A stretch of 64,000 nt of DNA from the NCBI RefSeq assembly GCF_910592395.1, contig NC_088321.1, positions 14,260,001-14,324,000 of the forward strand, given 5' to 3'. The notes below the pieces were generated by a model, which made no database searches, was not told the origin of the DNA, and saw only the letters and a program-made list of their open reading frames with translations. The position numbers and the translations under genes were made by a program. Positions 12,694 through 25,579 of this stretch are shown here, in pieces; position 1 is the stretch's first letter, and each line of letters starts with the position of its first letter. Source of the stretch: Lineus longissimus (lineage: Eukaryota; Nemertea; Pilidiophora; Heteronemertea; Lineidae).

Positions 12694-15600
12694 TCTCCAA
12701 CTCCATCTCAACAGGTTCAGCAACAGATGACATTGATGGCTGCCTCCGCCGCACAATCGGGCGCCGGGTACATCAACCCGATGGCTGCGCTCGCTGCGTC
12801 GCAGGTTCAGAATATACACCAGGTGGCGCCTAACGGTATGTCGACGTCTTCACTCACGCCTACCACAGGTGCGTTCAATTAAATTGGTTTAAATTTTTTT
12901 TCTTTTTAATAATTCACTGCTCTAGTGGACTGTATAAATAAATTATTTAATAAAATTTGGCATCATAACAAAAAATGCTGGTTTGGAAGCAGAGATCAGC
13001 CTGGTTTCTTTAAACTGCAGTTTTAAAGGGACCAGGAGGGTGCATTAAATGTTGTTTTCTGTCAAAAAGGCTCTCAGCAGTGCCCCGACCTCTCCTGTCA
13101 GTGTCACCCTAGTTTTCAGCGCACGCGTTCCCCTGACGTATCTGACGGGCGGGGGGGGGGGGGTTCTGAAGCAGACTCTCTCTCTATAGTTCCAATTTAA
13201 CCCTTTATGCCGCTCATTTGATTTGTATGACATGATTTTTGATCAGATTTTCTCCTTTCTTATCTTATCTATGATTCCGTTTCAGCCACAGGCACGACAG
13301 CCATAAACGGAGCGCCACCTAACATGTTGTCGCCAACCGTTCCCAGCGTTGTCGTACCACAAGCAAACGGGCAAACCGGCGCGGAGATATACGCCAACGG
13401 TATCCCACAATACCCGCAGGCGATAAATGGCGATCCCTTACAGCAGGCTTATCAGGGGATGCAGCAGTACTCTGGGATAGGTATGTCGATTTCTTGTCAG
13501 TTTTCTCAAAATGCAAGTCGCTTTCACCAACACTTATCAAAATCGCTATGGGGTCTGCTAACGTGAAAAATTAAAGTCAATACATCAGAATAGAAATGTG
13601 ATATAATGCTATGAATAAAATTGGCTTATGCTGAAAACTGGAAGGGGGCAATGCCGACTGAGCTGCTTTATATCATAAGTGTTAGCCAAATTTCGACTAA
13701 ACCAATTTGAAATAATTAATCAGAGCCAAATTTCAACTGAGCCACTTTAAAGTTAATGAGAGCCAAATTTAGAGAGCCACTTTAAAATCAATTCAGATAC
13801 GAATTTTGACTGAGTCACTGTTGCATCAACCAGAGCCAAATTTAGACTGGGCCACTGAAAAAATCAATCTGAGGTGAATTTAGCATCTGAGCCACTTTAA
13901 AATCAATCTTAGCTAAATTTGGACCGGGTCACTTTTGAAATTATACCATATTCAACTGAGCAGCTTTGAAATTGATTACATCCGAGTTTTAATTTAGTTA
14001 CTTTAACATTAGCCAAATTTAGACTTGGCCACTTTAGAGTTTATCAGAGTAAACTTTAGACTGAGCCACTTCAAAAATAATCAGAGCCATATTTATACTG
14101 AGCCAATTTAGAATTATCCAAAGCCAAATTTAGACTGAGCCGCTTTAAAATTGATTAAATCAGAATTGTTCACTTCCAAATTTTGATTGAGCTGCTTTAA
14201 AATCAACCAGAGCCACTTTTGAATTAATCAGAGCCAAATTAAGTCTGAGCCACTTTTGAATTAATCAGAGCCAAATTAAGTCTTAGCCACTTTTGAATTA
14301 AACAGCACCAAATTATTCTGAGCCACTTTTGAATTAATCAGAGCCAAATTAAGTCTGAGCCACTTTAGCTGTTTAGCCCTTCTTATTTTATCCTATTTTA
14401 CTGCATGAAATTTAATTTGATATTATACATGTTCACTTTCTATTAGGCTTTCACCATGTTTCTGGAAAATGATTTTTCTTCGCCAAAACCCTTCATGAGC
14501 TAACCAAGACGTGAAGCCATGATTTTAGTTAAAATAGACTGATTTGAATTTGCTAAAAACTTGGTGTCTTTGGTTTCCAAGATGTCTGAACAGAACTTTA
14601 AAAAAAACATCATCAAATTTTGAAGTTTTGGCTGCCGTCTTTTGCCAAAAACCCCCTCATTCGAGAAAAAAAATGTGACTATGTAATTTTGCCACGCATT
14701 GTCTTTTGTGTGTGTTAAGTCTTGTAAATGTACAGTCTTCCCCCAAACATTTTAGTAACCACTTCTTCTCGTTAGTTTAATGTTCGGTGTTCTGTTGTTT
14801 CGTTAAGTCGTTTTGTCTTTGTTAGTTTTTTTATCCTTTTTAAAAATTGACAGGCTCATTTTCAAATTCAAATTACGACTATAAATTTCAGGGATGGGGT
14901 GGATTTTATTCGCATTTAGTGACAAACGTTGTTTGAAATCATGTTTTCAGGGGTGGGTCAAGAATTGTGGAACCAGCCATTACAAGAACTATATACACAC
15001 ACACCGCATACGACATACACACATCTTCCCCGTTGACATCAACAAGCAGAATAGCCAACATGGTTACCTATCTCCTCCCACATTTCATAGTGGATGATAT
15101 GCCATTTGGAGCTGTCCATGGCACTTAAAGTTCCTTGCGATGATGATGTTTTGTGCCTTTCGCCAGATTTCATCGAGACCACAACTGAGAGCCACCGGCC
15201 CAATCCCCCAAATCTTCTACCCTCTTCAAGTGTCTTCCTGTAGTATCAATTATGTACTGCCTCCCCCAAATGACTGAATGGTTTTCTGAACTACGACAAC
15301 ATATTCCTACGTAACATGATTTTCTAAAATTCGAACAAAGCCCCAGACATTGGTATTCGTTTTGCATCCCGTGGTGGTCAAAAACATCGTCGTACCATCA
15401 TTTTTCTGATTCGGAACATTTTTGGAAATATTTTTCGTCAGATATTTTGACTCTTACGCCCCTTGCCTCTGTCTTACTATTAACATTGTCTCTTCCTACA
15501 GAGTTCTCCCAAGACCTAGAAGGAAAGGCCTGGATAGCAAACTTCGGTAATCCCGCTTTTCTTATAAATAACTCTTAAAGGACTGCAGCATAGGTGGCGC

Positions 15601-18600
15601 CAGGAGTTAATAGCAGTTTAAAAACTAATAGCTGAGTGTGGGCGAAGATTTTTTTTAATGCAACTGCCAGTAACTCCGAGTCCTTCAGCAAGACACTTTA
15701 CTGCTGGACTGCGTAAAAAAAGAGCGTGATATACACATCTGAGAGAAACTTGTAAAAAAAAGCTTATCTGCCAAGGGGAGAGAAGATTATACAACGCGTG
15801 TTACTAGACTATGCAAACTTGGATGAGGGCAGTTGCTATACAAAACAAGTTAATAGTGACTCTGACAATTTGAGACTTTTGGAGTTCTTTAAAAATTCTG
15901 ATTATCTTGACGTCCAAACGTATTCATTTGCTGCCAGTCCTTGTAGGGTTATGACGGATCGGATTGTAGAAGGCTTCCATGCATCCCGACGCCCCGCTTA
16001 TATAGCTTTTACCTAGTTTCCATGGTTACCTAGCATCTTTTGTTGCTATGGTAACCAAGTAGCATATGTGGTAAACACTTCATTGATGAAAAAAGTTTGA
16101 GGTGACATAAACACCTGCATGCTGTACCTAATATACGTATTTTGACAGAGTTTAACCTACTCAGTTGTTACCTGGTAACAATGACAGTTTCCTAGCAACC
16201 GAATATGGTTGCTAAGCAACCCAATTAGTAAAAACACATCCCAATTTCCCAATTTCCTGCCTGATAGAGCATGCTATTCCCTTGGCCTAGCGAAATATTG
16301 CTTGATGATAGTATCACATCAGACAGAATTCCTTGCTTCGAGCTGTGCAAAAAGAGGGGTGTATTTAAATCCCTCGGTGATTTGGCAACCAGATTGCAAC
16401 ATAGTCATTTAAAAGGTTTCCTGCAGACACTATTTGGTGCTTCAGGAATGATTGCAGATGTGAGCACTTTTAATTGCAGAATCGTATTTTACCACTGGCA
16501 CTTGAGAATTTTATCAGAGATAAGAATGTTTTAAAATACATGTAGCAACACTGTTGAGTGGTTTTGAAAATGAGCCTGTTCAATATTCCCATTGAATCTA
16601 GACAAAAATCATTTTGAACAGAATTCTGAAAAATGAAATCTAAATTCCAATGGGTTCTGTAAAATTAAGATGCTGAAAAATCCTTTGCAAAATTTCAGCG
16701 GGAATATTTATTAATTGTTTTTCAGGAGGGTAAGAACTTGTGTTTTGGCTGTTTATGATAACTCAGAGAAAAGGCAGCTTTGTAAAAAGGGTCTTGTCTG
16801 TAAAAAAAAGTTCTTTTAACACTGCGTGTCATCTCCTTCGTATATCTGCCACCGCGGAGGCGAGGTTTATATAGGATTTGCGACACACCACTACGTAAAA
16901 TGCGGTTCAACTCTATGTAAACATAGGTTTACATAGGATTTGCAACACACCACTACGTAAACTGCAGTTCAACTCCATGTAAACCGAGGTTTACATAGGA
17001 TTTGTGACACAGCTCTATGTGAACCGAGCCTCAGAGCACCTCATCCTGCATGCTGCAATAGCTGTTAAACATTCGTTGTACATTGTGTACTTCGTTTATC
17101 GACGCCGCATATCCCAACATCTAATTCCCGCGTTTTCCTTTCAGCAGGCTATCCAGCAGCGTACGCGGGAAACTTTCAGCATCTTGCTCAACACGCCGCG
17201 ATGATCCCGGCGATACAGAAGGAAGGAAAGCCACTTATCGGTAAGTCTGGAGCAGTGCGGGAGTTTGAGGTTCTTCCGTTACCTTTGGTGCGGGCTAGAC
17301 TGGACTCGCTAAAACTAATGTCGGTTCCAGGGCTCTCGATCGGGATGGGCTGCTATTTGTGATAGGTTTACCCTTTTCCTCCATCTGCATCTGCGTGTAT
17401 CTAGCTGTCCGACCATGACATGCAGTACTGCTATGTTAGACAGGAAACACGTGATTATACCAGACAAAATGATGACGTAACAGTGCATAGAGTTTACGCC
17501 ACGTCACGTGATCATTTGCTGCTCATGGCCATGTGCATGCTGTCCAGTGTTGCTAACTACATATGCATGTCGCCTATAGACAAAATGGCCGCCCATGCCA
17601 TCTATCTCCATGCCTATCATTAGCTGATAAAGCAAATATGGCTACAACAAATCCAGCGTCTGTAAAACTGAGTTTGGATTTAGTCAGCTTTGATACGCAG
17701 CTATGGCCTATGTTTGGATTGGTTATGCTTATTAGAGTTGTACGTGAAGTCTAGCCCGTTACTCAGGACGAAACATTGTTTTGTGTATGACCCATGCAAA
17801 ACCATAGCAACATATGTTCTGTTGAATTAGTATTATTTACTTATATTTTTAGAACGGGCAGAGATTGAAGTACTTTTTGTAAATTATTTAAAAGAAGTGA
17901 TTTTCAATAAAGAGTTCAACGTTTCATTTAGGATTTTGGCGCTACAATTGCTTTTGGAAACACACTCAACTGCAAATTCCTGTACTGAATCTCTGTCCCT
18001 TGTTGTGATGGTGTGTTTATGATCTTACCCTTGAAGACTCGAAAACCATGTCAACAGCAATGGTTGCCATCACAACCATTGGTTGCCATATCAACCACAG
18101 TGGTTGCTATGACAACCATGATGGTCGCTATGTCAACCGTAGTGGCAAATCAGTCCTCGAGGGGACTCCTCCCCCTGTTCCTTTGTGTTAGCATGTTTTA
18201 ACGGTTTCTTTGCATCAGAATGGTTTTGTATGGGTTTCCGTGTAACTAATTCACTCAGAGAGGACTGGAGTCAACAGAAACATTTTCAAAAAATTTTTTT
18301 ATCTGGAAAATGGGGTTTTGAATTGATAACAATGTGATGGTATTTGATTGAACTTTCTATCTTCCTACTCTTTTAATTTTTTTGAAAGAGAAAATGATTA
18401 GATAAAAATTTCACAGATTTTTTGCGCACTTTTCAACTGATTATCCTCAGTCCTTGATGAGTTTTAATGTTCTATAATATATTGGCCTTTGAAAGTAATA
18501 GAATAGTCCTCACCGTGACCTTTTGATTGTGACCTTGACCTTTTAATTGTGACCTTGACTTTTTCCTAGTTGTCACTTCTTTTGTATTTGCATGTTAAGC

Positions 18601-21600
18601 ACCACCCTCATATCACAATTGATGGCCTTGACCTTTCCTTGTGTCCATGTGCGAGTCTTGAGGTTTTCATGCCCCGTTGCGATGAACCATAGTTCATGAA
18701 ACGCAATGGTTAGTTACATTAAAACATGCCTGGTGGCGCTACTAGTATCATCATAGATTTTTTGCCTTAAACTGGTCAGATGTTGCAATAATTGAAAAAA
18801 TATCAACTTTGATAAAATGAAGAAGAAAAAAAAAAAAAAAATGAAAGAATGAAAGAATGAAGAAATTCATTATGGAGATAAAGTTTGGAAGAAATATCAT
18901 GCCCCTGGTGGTTGGCAATGTAATAAACCTGGTATTGCGTTCACTATGGAATGGTTTATATGCAAATGCAAAATTTGAAATGAGGTGTTGTTGACATGCA
19001 GTTCAGCTTTAAGCTTATACTGATTAAAGACAGTTCACCTTTAATTATTTTAGATTGGTGATTTCATGAACATTGGTTGTTTAATTTGTTTGTCAGTCAA
19101 CCTCGTTCCCAGGGGATTCTATCCCTTAGGGACAAGGTTTGTTAGTGTTACAAGTCTTGTATAGATCATGTCAAATTTCGACAGTTTTTTTCCTAGTTTT
19201 TTTACGATTTCTGAATAATTATGATAACGACAGCTTGTCATATCACGTAGATTAGAATAGCGTATTTCAGTGGCCAATTCTAATTCTGATTCCGAGCTCC
19301 AAATTATCCCAGTCAAGGCACAAGCTTTATTTCAGTTGAAAATGTGGAAATTCCAGTAATATGTAATTCTTGATGAAAGCGATAATTTATGTAATATAGG
19401 AGACGTTTTGACTCTTTTTTTTATTGACTGATTTTTACTGATATTGCAATGTTCATAATGCATTTCTCTGTATACTTAAATGCTAAATGTCGTCCAGTCT
19501 ATAATAATGTACCATTTTCTCCATGTCAGTTATCAAAATTATTCCAGGAATCGAAATCAAAATCTTGCAAAATGTGCAGAAATTCAAATGTGCCAAATTT
19601 GCTAAATCTTAAGTGAACATTTTGTTAAAATTTTACCGTTACCCATATTGTGGGTAGCCTTTTGAAATCTCTTGATGAGGAAAGTTCCAAATTGCCTCAA
19701 TATTAGAGTTTTGAATCACCAGTTGCCAGATAGGACACATTTTGGATAAGTCCTCGGTCAAAGCACTCAAGTGGAAATCAATTTGTAGAGATCCTCGGAC
19801 CTCCATATCATGGGTACTCATTTTGAAGCAGTCGATGAGAGAAACTCAATTCTACGACTTTTTATAGCTTTTTGATTTTCCAATTAGTCCAAAAAAGCAT
19901 ATTTTGGATCCGACCTCGACCAAGGCACTAACTGACATTTGACATGGTCTATAGCTTAATTCATCTTTTTCAGGTCATGACGGTGTTAATTACTATTGCT
20001 TGCCCCAGGAGTCTCTCTCACAGGGGGGTAACACCATACAAGGTATAAACAATGAAAAAGAGTTATTTCTAGAATAAAATGTTGTTATGTCCGCTCAAAC
20101 GCTCAATTAGGGGTCAGCAGTTTTGGGATATTCAATTCTGGGCCATTGTGGGACACTCATATAGGGTGAACTTCATTCTGGGACACTCAGTTCTAGGATA
20201 CCACCATTCTGGGATACTCAGTTTGTGATACCTCCATTCTGGAACACTTAATTCTGGGATATCTCCAATCTCGGATATTCAGTTCTGGGATACTTCCATT
20301 CTTGGATACTTAGTTTTGCGATACATCCAATCTGGGATACTCAGTTGTGGGATACCTCCATTCTGGGATACTTAATCTGCGATACCTCCATGCTGGAACA
20401 CTTAATTCTGGGATACTCAGTTCTGGGATACTTCCATTCTTGGATACTTAGTTCTGCCATACATCCATTCTGGTATACACCATTCTGGGACACCTTCATT
20501 CTGGGACTCAGCTCAGGGACAGGCTAATTTCAGCTCATAATTTAAGACTAAATAGGGTAACATATTTGAAAAGGGAATAATGTCATGCCGGAGGCCTAGC
20601 TAGGGGGGGGGGCATAGGTTTAAGGCACTAAATTCAGTAACCTTAACTGTGGGGACCGTATCAATCAAAGTTGGGAACCCTCATTTGGTGAACAGCAGTA
20701 AGGAGGGACAAAAGAGATATAATATCAAAACTTACACCTAGCATCGGATGTCTAAATTACAGGGGGGAACCAGTATTGATAATAATCAATCACGTGTTTG
20801 AAGAAATCTATAAATTTTATACCGGTTTTCTCAATGTTCGCATAGCATTGTTCTGTGTTGTGATGATGCTTCGCTTGTTGTTATTGTCCTAAGCTTCGCT
20901 TGTTGTTATTGTTATAGTTTGTTCAGTGTCGTCTGCTTTACTTGTCTTTCGGATCACAGAATCTTTCTTCTAATACTCTAATAGCACTTGGTCAAAATGC
21001 GTCCATTTTGGATGAAATAGTCAACAAGCAGAGTGATGAAAAGTTACAACAGTGGCGAAGCCCTTTGAATTGAATTGGAATCCCCATAGAATCAGTCGAG
21101 GTTGTAGCAGTCTTCAGACCTTACTTGAGCAAATAATGATGACTGACAATAAAAAGAAAGAAAGTTGGAAATCCAACTGTAGCATAAAAACATATTAGTC
21201 CTGTAAAACGCCAAATTTTTGCGAGTATTTTATCTTAGTGGATTTCGGAAATAATCTCAATTTCCAGAATAAAAATTGCTGAATTTTTGTTTTCATTTGA
21301 AAAATGGAACAAAATTTCGTAATCCACCAAAAAAATGATCAAAATGTCCTTTTTTTCTGAAATTTTCACCGGGCGCAAAAATTGTGTGTTTTACAGTCAC
21401 TGTATTCTTCATACAATAATGAACTTTCAAACCTTGAAATTAAAGCAGCGAATTTGGAAATGGGTTAATTTTATTATTTTGTCTGTCGATGATTTTGTGG
21501 TGGTCCTAGTTTTGTGTTGTGAGTTTCGATGATTTGAACTACAGAAAAAAGCTTGCCTCAACACGATACAATAATATATGTAGTTATGTGTAAGGTAAAG

Positions 21601-22880
21601 TGGTGCAATTAAAGCCACAGTTCAATTATATTTCCTACAGTTTAGAAAACAGTTGGCATCACGCATCGATGCATAGAAAGGTTATAATTGTACTGGGGGC
21701 TATAATTGTACTATAACTTTGCCTTATAGGAGCCTCCTTAATGTCCACTTTATACTTCATTGCGAAATGAACAAAAGCAGATCTGCCATTAGCCCCGCAT
21801 AAGAGAGGAAAAACTCACCTCGGATCGAGGTTTTAAAACCTGTGTCGTCATCTGATCGTCTGCAAGAATTGTAGTTTTTCCTACAATGTCTAGTATAGTT
21901 TTTCCCACAATGACCCAGAATCTCCTGTTTCAATTCTTTGGAAGTTTACAAAAAATCCCATCAAAGTTCGAGAAGAAAAAAGAACGAGGTCATTCGATTC
22001 CATTCAACCATGACCTTAATCATAAACAAGGCCTTCAAATTAACTTAACTCAACATAAAACTCAATTCAAAGATTAGTTCAATAAAACCAGTAGCTATTT
22101 GACCTTGAATGTTAACCTTCCCAATGACCTTGATCTCAACTTAACCTTTACCTTTACCTTTCCAGGACCTGAAGGCTGCAATCTGTTCATTTATCATCTG
22201 CCTCAAGAATTCGGCGATTCAGAACTTGCTCAGATGTTCCTGCCGTTCGGGAATGTGATCAGCGCAAAGGTCTACGTCGACCGCGCAACGAACCAAAGCA
22301 AATGTTTCGGTAAGTGAAATTCTTAGACCCTGGGACCTCCTTTTCGATGTCCATCAAATTTGTAGGCATCCTTTCAGTTAGGTTTAGAATTTTTCCATTT
22401 TGTCTGTAACAGCTGTAGAGCGGAAGGTGACTAGGCAGCCGACAGCTTGATAATAATGCCATTGGTCCTTTAAGCTTCTCAAAGGGCTGTGTACTGGTTA
22501 AGAGGCAGACATATACAGGCTCAGCTCAAGGGGGGGGCACCAGACGCATGCCTTGCTCTTTCATGAAAACTCTTTGAAATTGACCACAAAATTCTGGAAC
22601 CCGCCAAGAATTTTGATGAGAAATGCAATGCAGGTCCCCTCATTTGACTGGACTGGATCCACCCATGATCTAACACAAAAGGCATACAAAGAAGTTACAA
22701 GCTGTCTAAACTAATCCTTGTTTGCTAATCTGTGTATCATGTTCCTTTGCAGGCTTTGTGAGTTTTGACAACCCTACAAGTGCTCAGGCGGCCATCCAGG
22801 CAATGAACGGATTCCAGATCGGGATGAAGCGCTTGAAAGTCCAGTTAAAGAGACCCAAGGACGCCAACAGGCCCTATTAA
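12694..22880 (+). CDS. CELF: CELF3-6 type (Bruno-like) RNA-binding protein, 3' coding exons
   Basis: CELF proteins bind U/G-rich RNA and control splicing, translation and mRNA decay, mainly in neurons for the CELF3-6 group. Coding exons: 12694-12868, 13286-13480, optional 15502-15546, 17145-17240, 22166-22309 and 22753-22880 (stop TAA 22878-22880). All junctions after the first exon are phase 1 and agree in frame. The first two exons encode the linker, with '[11 protein letters not shown]' and 'PQANGQ' matching the CELF3-6 linker. The fourth gives 'GYPAAY...MIPA'. The last two encode RRM3 with RNP2 LFIYHL and RNP1 KCFGFVSF, the latter split by an intron as in vertebrate CELF genes. The C-terminus [10 protein letters not shown] is diagnostic of CELF3-6 rather than CELF1/2. 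RRM1 and RRM2 exons were not found and should lie upstream, so the gene is partial here. Confidence 0.93.
13670..14375. repeat. Degenerate ~40-bp tandem repeat in CELF intron
   Basis: About 16 imperfect units follow the pattern 'agccaaatttagactgagcc' then 'actttaaaattaatcag', with units from about 35 to 60 bp. The last four, 14215-14370, are nearly identical to each other and look more recent than the rest. The array lies in the intron after the exon ending at 13480. Confidence 0.9.
15502..15546 (+). CDS. Candidate 45-nt cassette exon of the CELF-like gene
   Basis: A pyrimidine-rich acceptor (tctcttcctacag) precedes 45 nt and a GTAATC donor follows. The exon would begin and end in phase 1, so inclusion or skipping keeps the reading frame between the exons at 13480 and 17145. 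It would add [15 protein letters not shown] in the linker before RRM3. I do not recognise this peptide from vertebrate CELF proteins and the donor is weak, so it may be a decoy. Confidence 0.45.
16861..17025. repeat. 63-bp tandem repeat, 2.5 copies
   Basis: Units start near 16862, 16925 and 16988 with 'aggtttacataggatttg'. The array sits about 120 bp upstream of the CELF exon at 17145, inside its intron. Confidence 0.88.
18047..18150. repeat. Array of X-box-like (RFX-type) motifs
   Basis: Four to five units of 'tggttgccatcacaacca' type follow each other at about 24-bp spacing. Each approximates the RFX consensus RYYNYYATRRNRAC. Similar motifs recur through 16-39 kb, for example at 23605-23700, 26855-26905, 27000-27070 and 38515-38640. 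This is seen as sequence similarity only; binding is not shown. Confidence 0.75.
18511..18565. repeat. TGACCT half-site array
   Basis: Three copies of 'gtgacctt(g)acctttt' stand in tandem. TGACCTTGA is the reverse complement of the extended nuclear-receptor half-site TCAAGGTCA (ERR/NR5A type). Related clusters lie at 24247-24282, 32560-32655, 32995-33030, 36805-36870 and 37100-37140. Confidence 0.7.
20105..20525. repeat. Degenerate tandem repeat ('ttctgggatactcagt')
   Basis: Roughly 20 imperfect units of 18-20 bp alternate 'ttctgggatactcag' with 'ttctgggatacctcca', giving a higher-order period near 40 bp. It lies in the long CELF intron before the RRM3 exons. Confidence 0.9.
22166..22309 (+). 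CDS. CELF: CELF exon carrying the first part of RRM3
   Basis: Encodes [18 protein letters not shown]..., very close to vertebrate CELF3-6 over the whole exon. The acceptor tract upstream is built from ACCTT repeats (22120-22165). The donor GTAAGT is consensus and the phase is 1 on both sides. The partner exon 22753-22880 completes RRM3. Confidence 0.95.
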
Positions 22881-22892
22881 AATCACAAATTG
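22881..22892 (+). other. Possible spliced 3' UTR of CELF (donor 12 nt after stop)
   Basis: After the TAA, the sequence 'aatcacaaattg' is followed by GTGAGT, a strong donor. A good acceptor with polypyrimidine tract lies at 26803 ('tgtctattttcag'). If used, the stop would be 12 nt from the junction, short enough to avoid nonsense-mediated decay. I cannot tell from sequence whether it is used. Confidence 0.4.
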
Positions 22893-24867
22893 GTGAGTCG
22901 AGTTCATTTTGTAGAAACTTCAGGGCAGAAAATTTGAAATTTTTAAGATCATTTGTAGTGGACAGGGGAGGGGCATGAGATGTTTTGGGATAACTTTAGT
23001 AATATGTAGGGTAAGGTTGTACAATTATGGTACAGTTATAGCTATTACATTGAAGGAAACAATTTGCAGTGCAATGATGCACACAGAGGCTATGATTGTA
23101 CCATACCTAAAATGATTCCACCTTACTTTACAATTTACTTTGTAATTTCTTATTCTTTGAAGAGAAAAGAAATGCAATGTTAAAAACAGGTTACAATCTC
23201 ATCATCCCCGTGGTGAATCCAGAAATGTGTAAACTTTAAGCGGCATCGTCGACGACAATATCTGAAGAGTATGCCCACACGAGAAAAAGTCGGTTTTCTC
23301 TTTGTGACATCTATTTGTGTTAATCAAAAACGGCTGCCAGTAGTTCCTCAGATTTATTACATTTTGAAGGTCAAATGTCGAGAACAGCTTTAAATCATAG
23401 TTCTTTTCGGTTAAATTCATTTTGAGTCAATTTTAACAAAACCTGGCCATTTTGAAATTTTGATTTATTTCCGTTTGACAAACTAATCAGATGCTCTTTT
23501 TCCGCAATTGATTTGTTTGCGCAAAATGTTTATTTTTAGTTCATTTTATTTTTTCTGTCTGTATGTCCCAGTCTTGTCCTTGTTGATCCTGACTAACTAA
23601 GCAGTTGCCTAGCAACAGTGGTTCCCTGATAACAGTTGCCCGGCAACCACAGTTCTCTGACAATATTTGCCTGGCAACGATAGTTGCCTGGCAACTATCA
23701 GAAAATATTTGCTTGTATTAGTGCAGATAAATAACGCCAATAAATAACTGCATTAGCAGAAATTAGTTTAATTGGTCACAGAAATAAAGAGAAGTTAAAA
23801 ATATTTCTGGATATGGAATAAAAAGGTCTTAAATGCAATCATTCATGGTTGTGTTCACATTTACGCTCAGGATGATGGCTTCAAACTTGTCTGGCTGGTC
23901 AGTTCAAATGACATGTGGTCATGGGAGCTTGGCAAACCTGTAAAAGGAATTAAAGAGTTGAATACTAGTGGAAATTAAACTAATTTGACTGGATTATGTT
24001 GAAAGTGAAATTCCCTAAATTTCCTCGACGATGTGGACATTTAATTTTTTTTCTAAATTCACCAGATTATATGGAAAGGAAAATTCTTTGAATCTACTGG
24101 ACCATATGGAACGTGAAATTCTCTTGAACACTTTGATTTTGTCAAGGTACATTGCCGGTCAATGCAAGATTTTAGTCCTGGTACATAGGTCTGATTGGAT
24201 GGGTAAAGTAAATCAAAATTCAAGGTCAATGATTTTTGGGCAAGAAGTGAAGGTCAAGGTCAATAATCAAGGGCAAGGTCAAACTTATGCATGCCAGTTC
24301 CTCAGACTTCCGTTATTTGATTTAAACAAATTAATTTCAATTTCTTTCAATTCTAAAAAATTCCTAAACCCCAAAGTTCAACACCCTCCTCTTCTGTATA
24401 ATTCTAAAAATTCCGATCCTTTACCCAGAATTCATTTTTCTTCCTCCACTTCCTGCGGAAACTCCAGTCTTCCAAAAATCGACGGTGATATGAACATGAC
24501 GAGCGCATTTTGCTCAACTTGGTTGCCATGACAACCATTCTCCAAAATGGTGGCAGTCACCAGATGGCGTAAGTTGTAGATCGATGGAAGTGTTGTTATA
24601 TAGTGTCGTCATGGCAACAATGTCAACAATGTTGGAGGTGTTTCCTGTCAGCTTGAATAGTGTTTCAATTTCATATTCAAAATTACGAATTCTTTAATTT
24701 TGGCACAAGGTCTTTTTTCTTGTTTTTTTCGCAATTTTTTTTCAATGTTTGGCTGGGGAATATTTTGGTGTCCTAGCAACAATATTGTGTGTTATCAAAA
24801 CTAAACTTGTCCCACCTTAATCTGTGTCATCTTCAGTGTTATGTCTCTCTTTCCCTTGTACCTGAAT
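22893..24867. other. Downstream CELF region, no supported coding exon
   Basis: Holds X-box-like motifs (23605-23700), half-site repeats (24247-24282) and A/T-rich sequence. A 166-codon open frame at 24031-24531 has no family resemblance and runs through repeats. Could be intron or 3' UTR of the CELF-like transcript. Confidence 0.45.
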
Positions 24868-25579
24868 AAGTTCTGCTTGTGTGTGTGCTCCTGGGCAAAT
24901 CACTTAGCTGGCCTATATATCTACCTGGGCGTAACATATTTCCTACAAAAAAATATAAGTTCTGCTTATGTGTGTGCTCCTGGGCAAATCACTTAGCTGG
25001 CCTATATATCTACCTGGGTGTAACATATTTCCTACAAAAAAATATAAGTTCTGCCTATGTGTGTGCTACTGGGGAAATCACTTAGCTGGCCTATATATCT
25101 ACCTGGGTGTAACATATTTTCTACAAAAAAATATAAGTTCTGCTTATGTGTGTGCTCCTGGGAAAATCACTTAGCTGGCCTATATATCTACCTGGGTGTA
25201 ACATATTATCTACAAAAAAATATAAGTTCTGCTTATGTGTGTGCTACTGGGCTAATCACTTAGCTGGCCTATATATCTATCTGGGTGTAACATATTTTCT
25301 ACAAAAAAATATAAGTTCTGCTTATGTGTGTGCTACTGGGCTAATCACTTAGCTGGCCTATATATCTACCTGGGTGTAACATATTTTCTACAAAAAAATA
25401 TAAGTTCTGCTTATGTGTGTGCTACTGGGGAAATCACTTAGCTGGCCTATATATCTACCTGGGTGTAACATATTTTCTACAAAAAAATATAAGTTCTGCT
25501 CATGTGTGTACTACTGGGCTAATCACTTAGCTGGCCGATATATCTACCTGGGTGTAAGATTTTTCCTACAAATACAACA
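24868..25579. repeat. 89-bp tandem repeat, 8 copies
   Basis: Units begin at 24868, 24957, 25046 and so on with 'aagttctgcttatgtgtg'. Identity is very high, which suggests recent expansion. The core 'cctgggcaaatcacttagct' resembles the conserved 3' tail of MIR/CORE-type SINEs, so the monomer may derive from a SINE tail. Open frames here are a by-product of repetition: 89 is not a multiple of 3 and the frame changes each copy. Confidence 0.95.

Noticed and set aside
24031-24531. 166-codon open frame on the + strand
   Set aside because: It runs through half-site and X-box repeats, has no recognisable family and no splice or start context. Length alone is not enough in A/T-rich DNA of this size.
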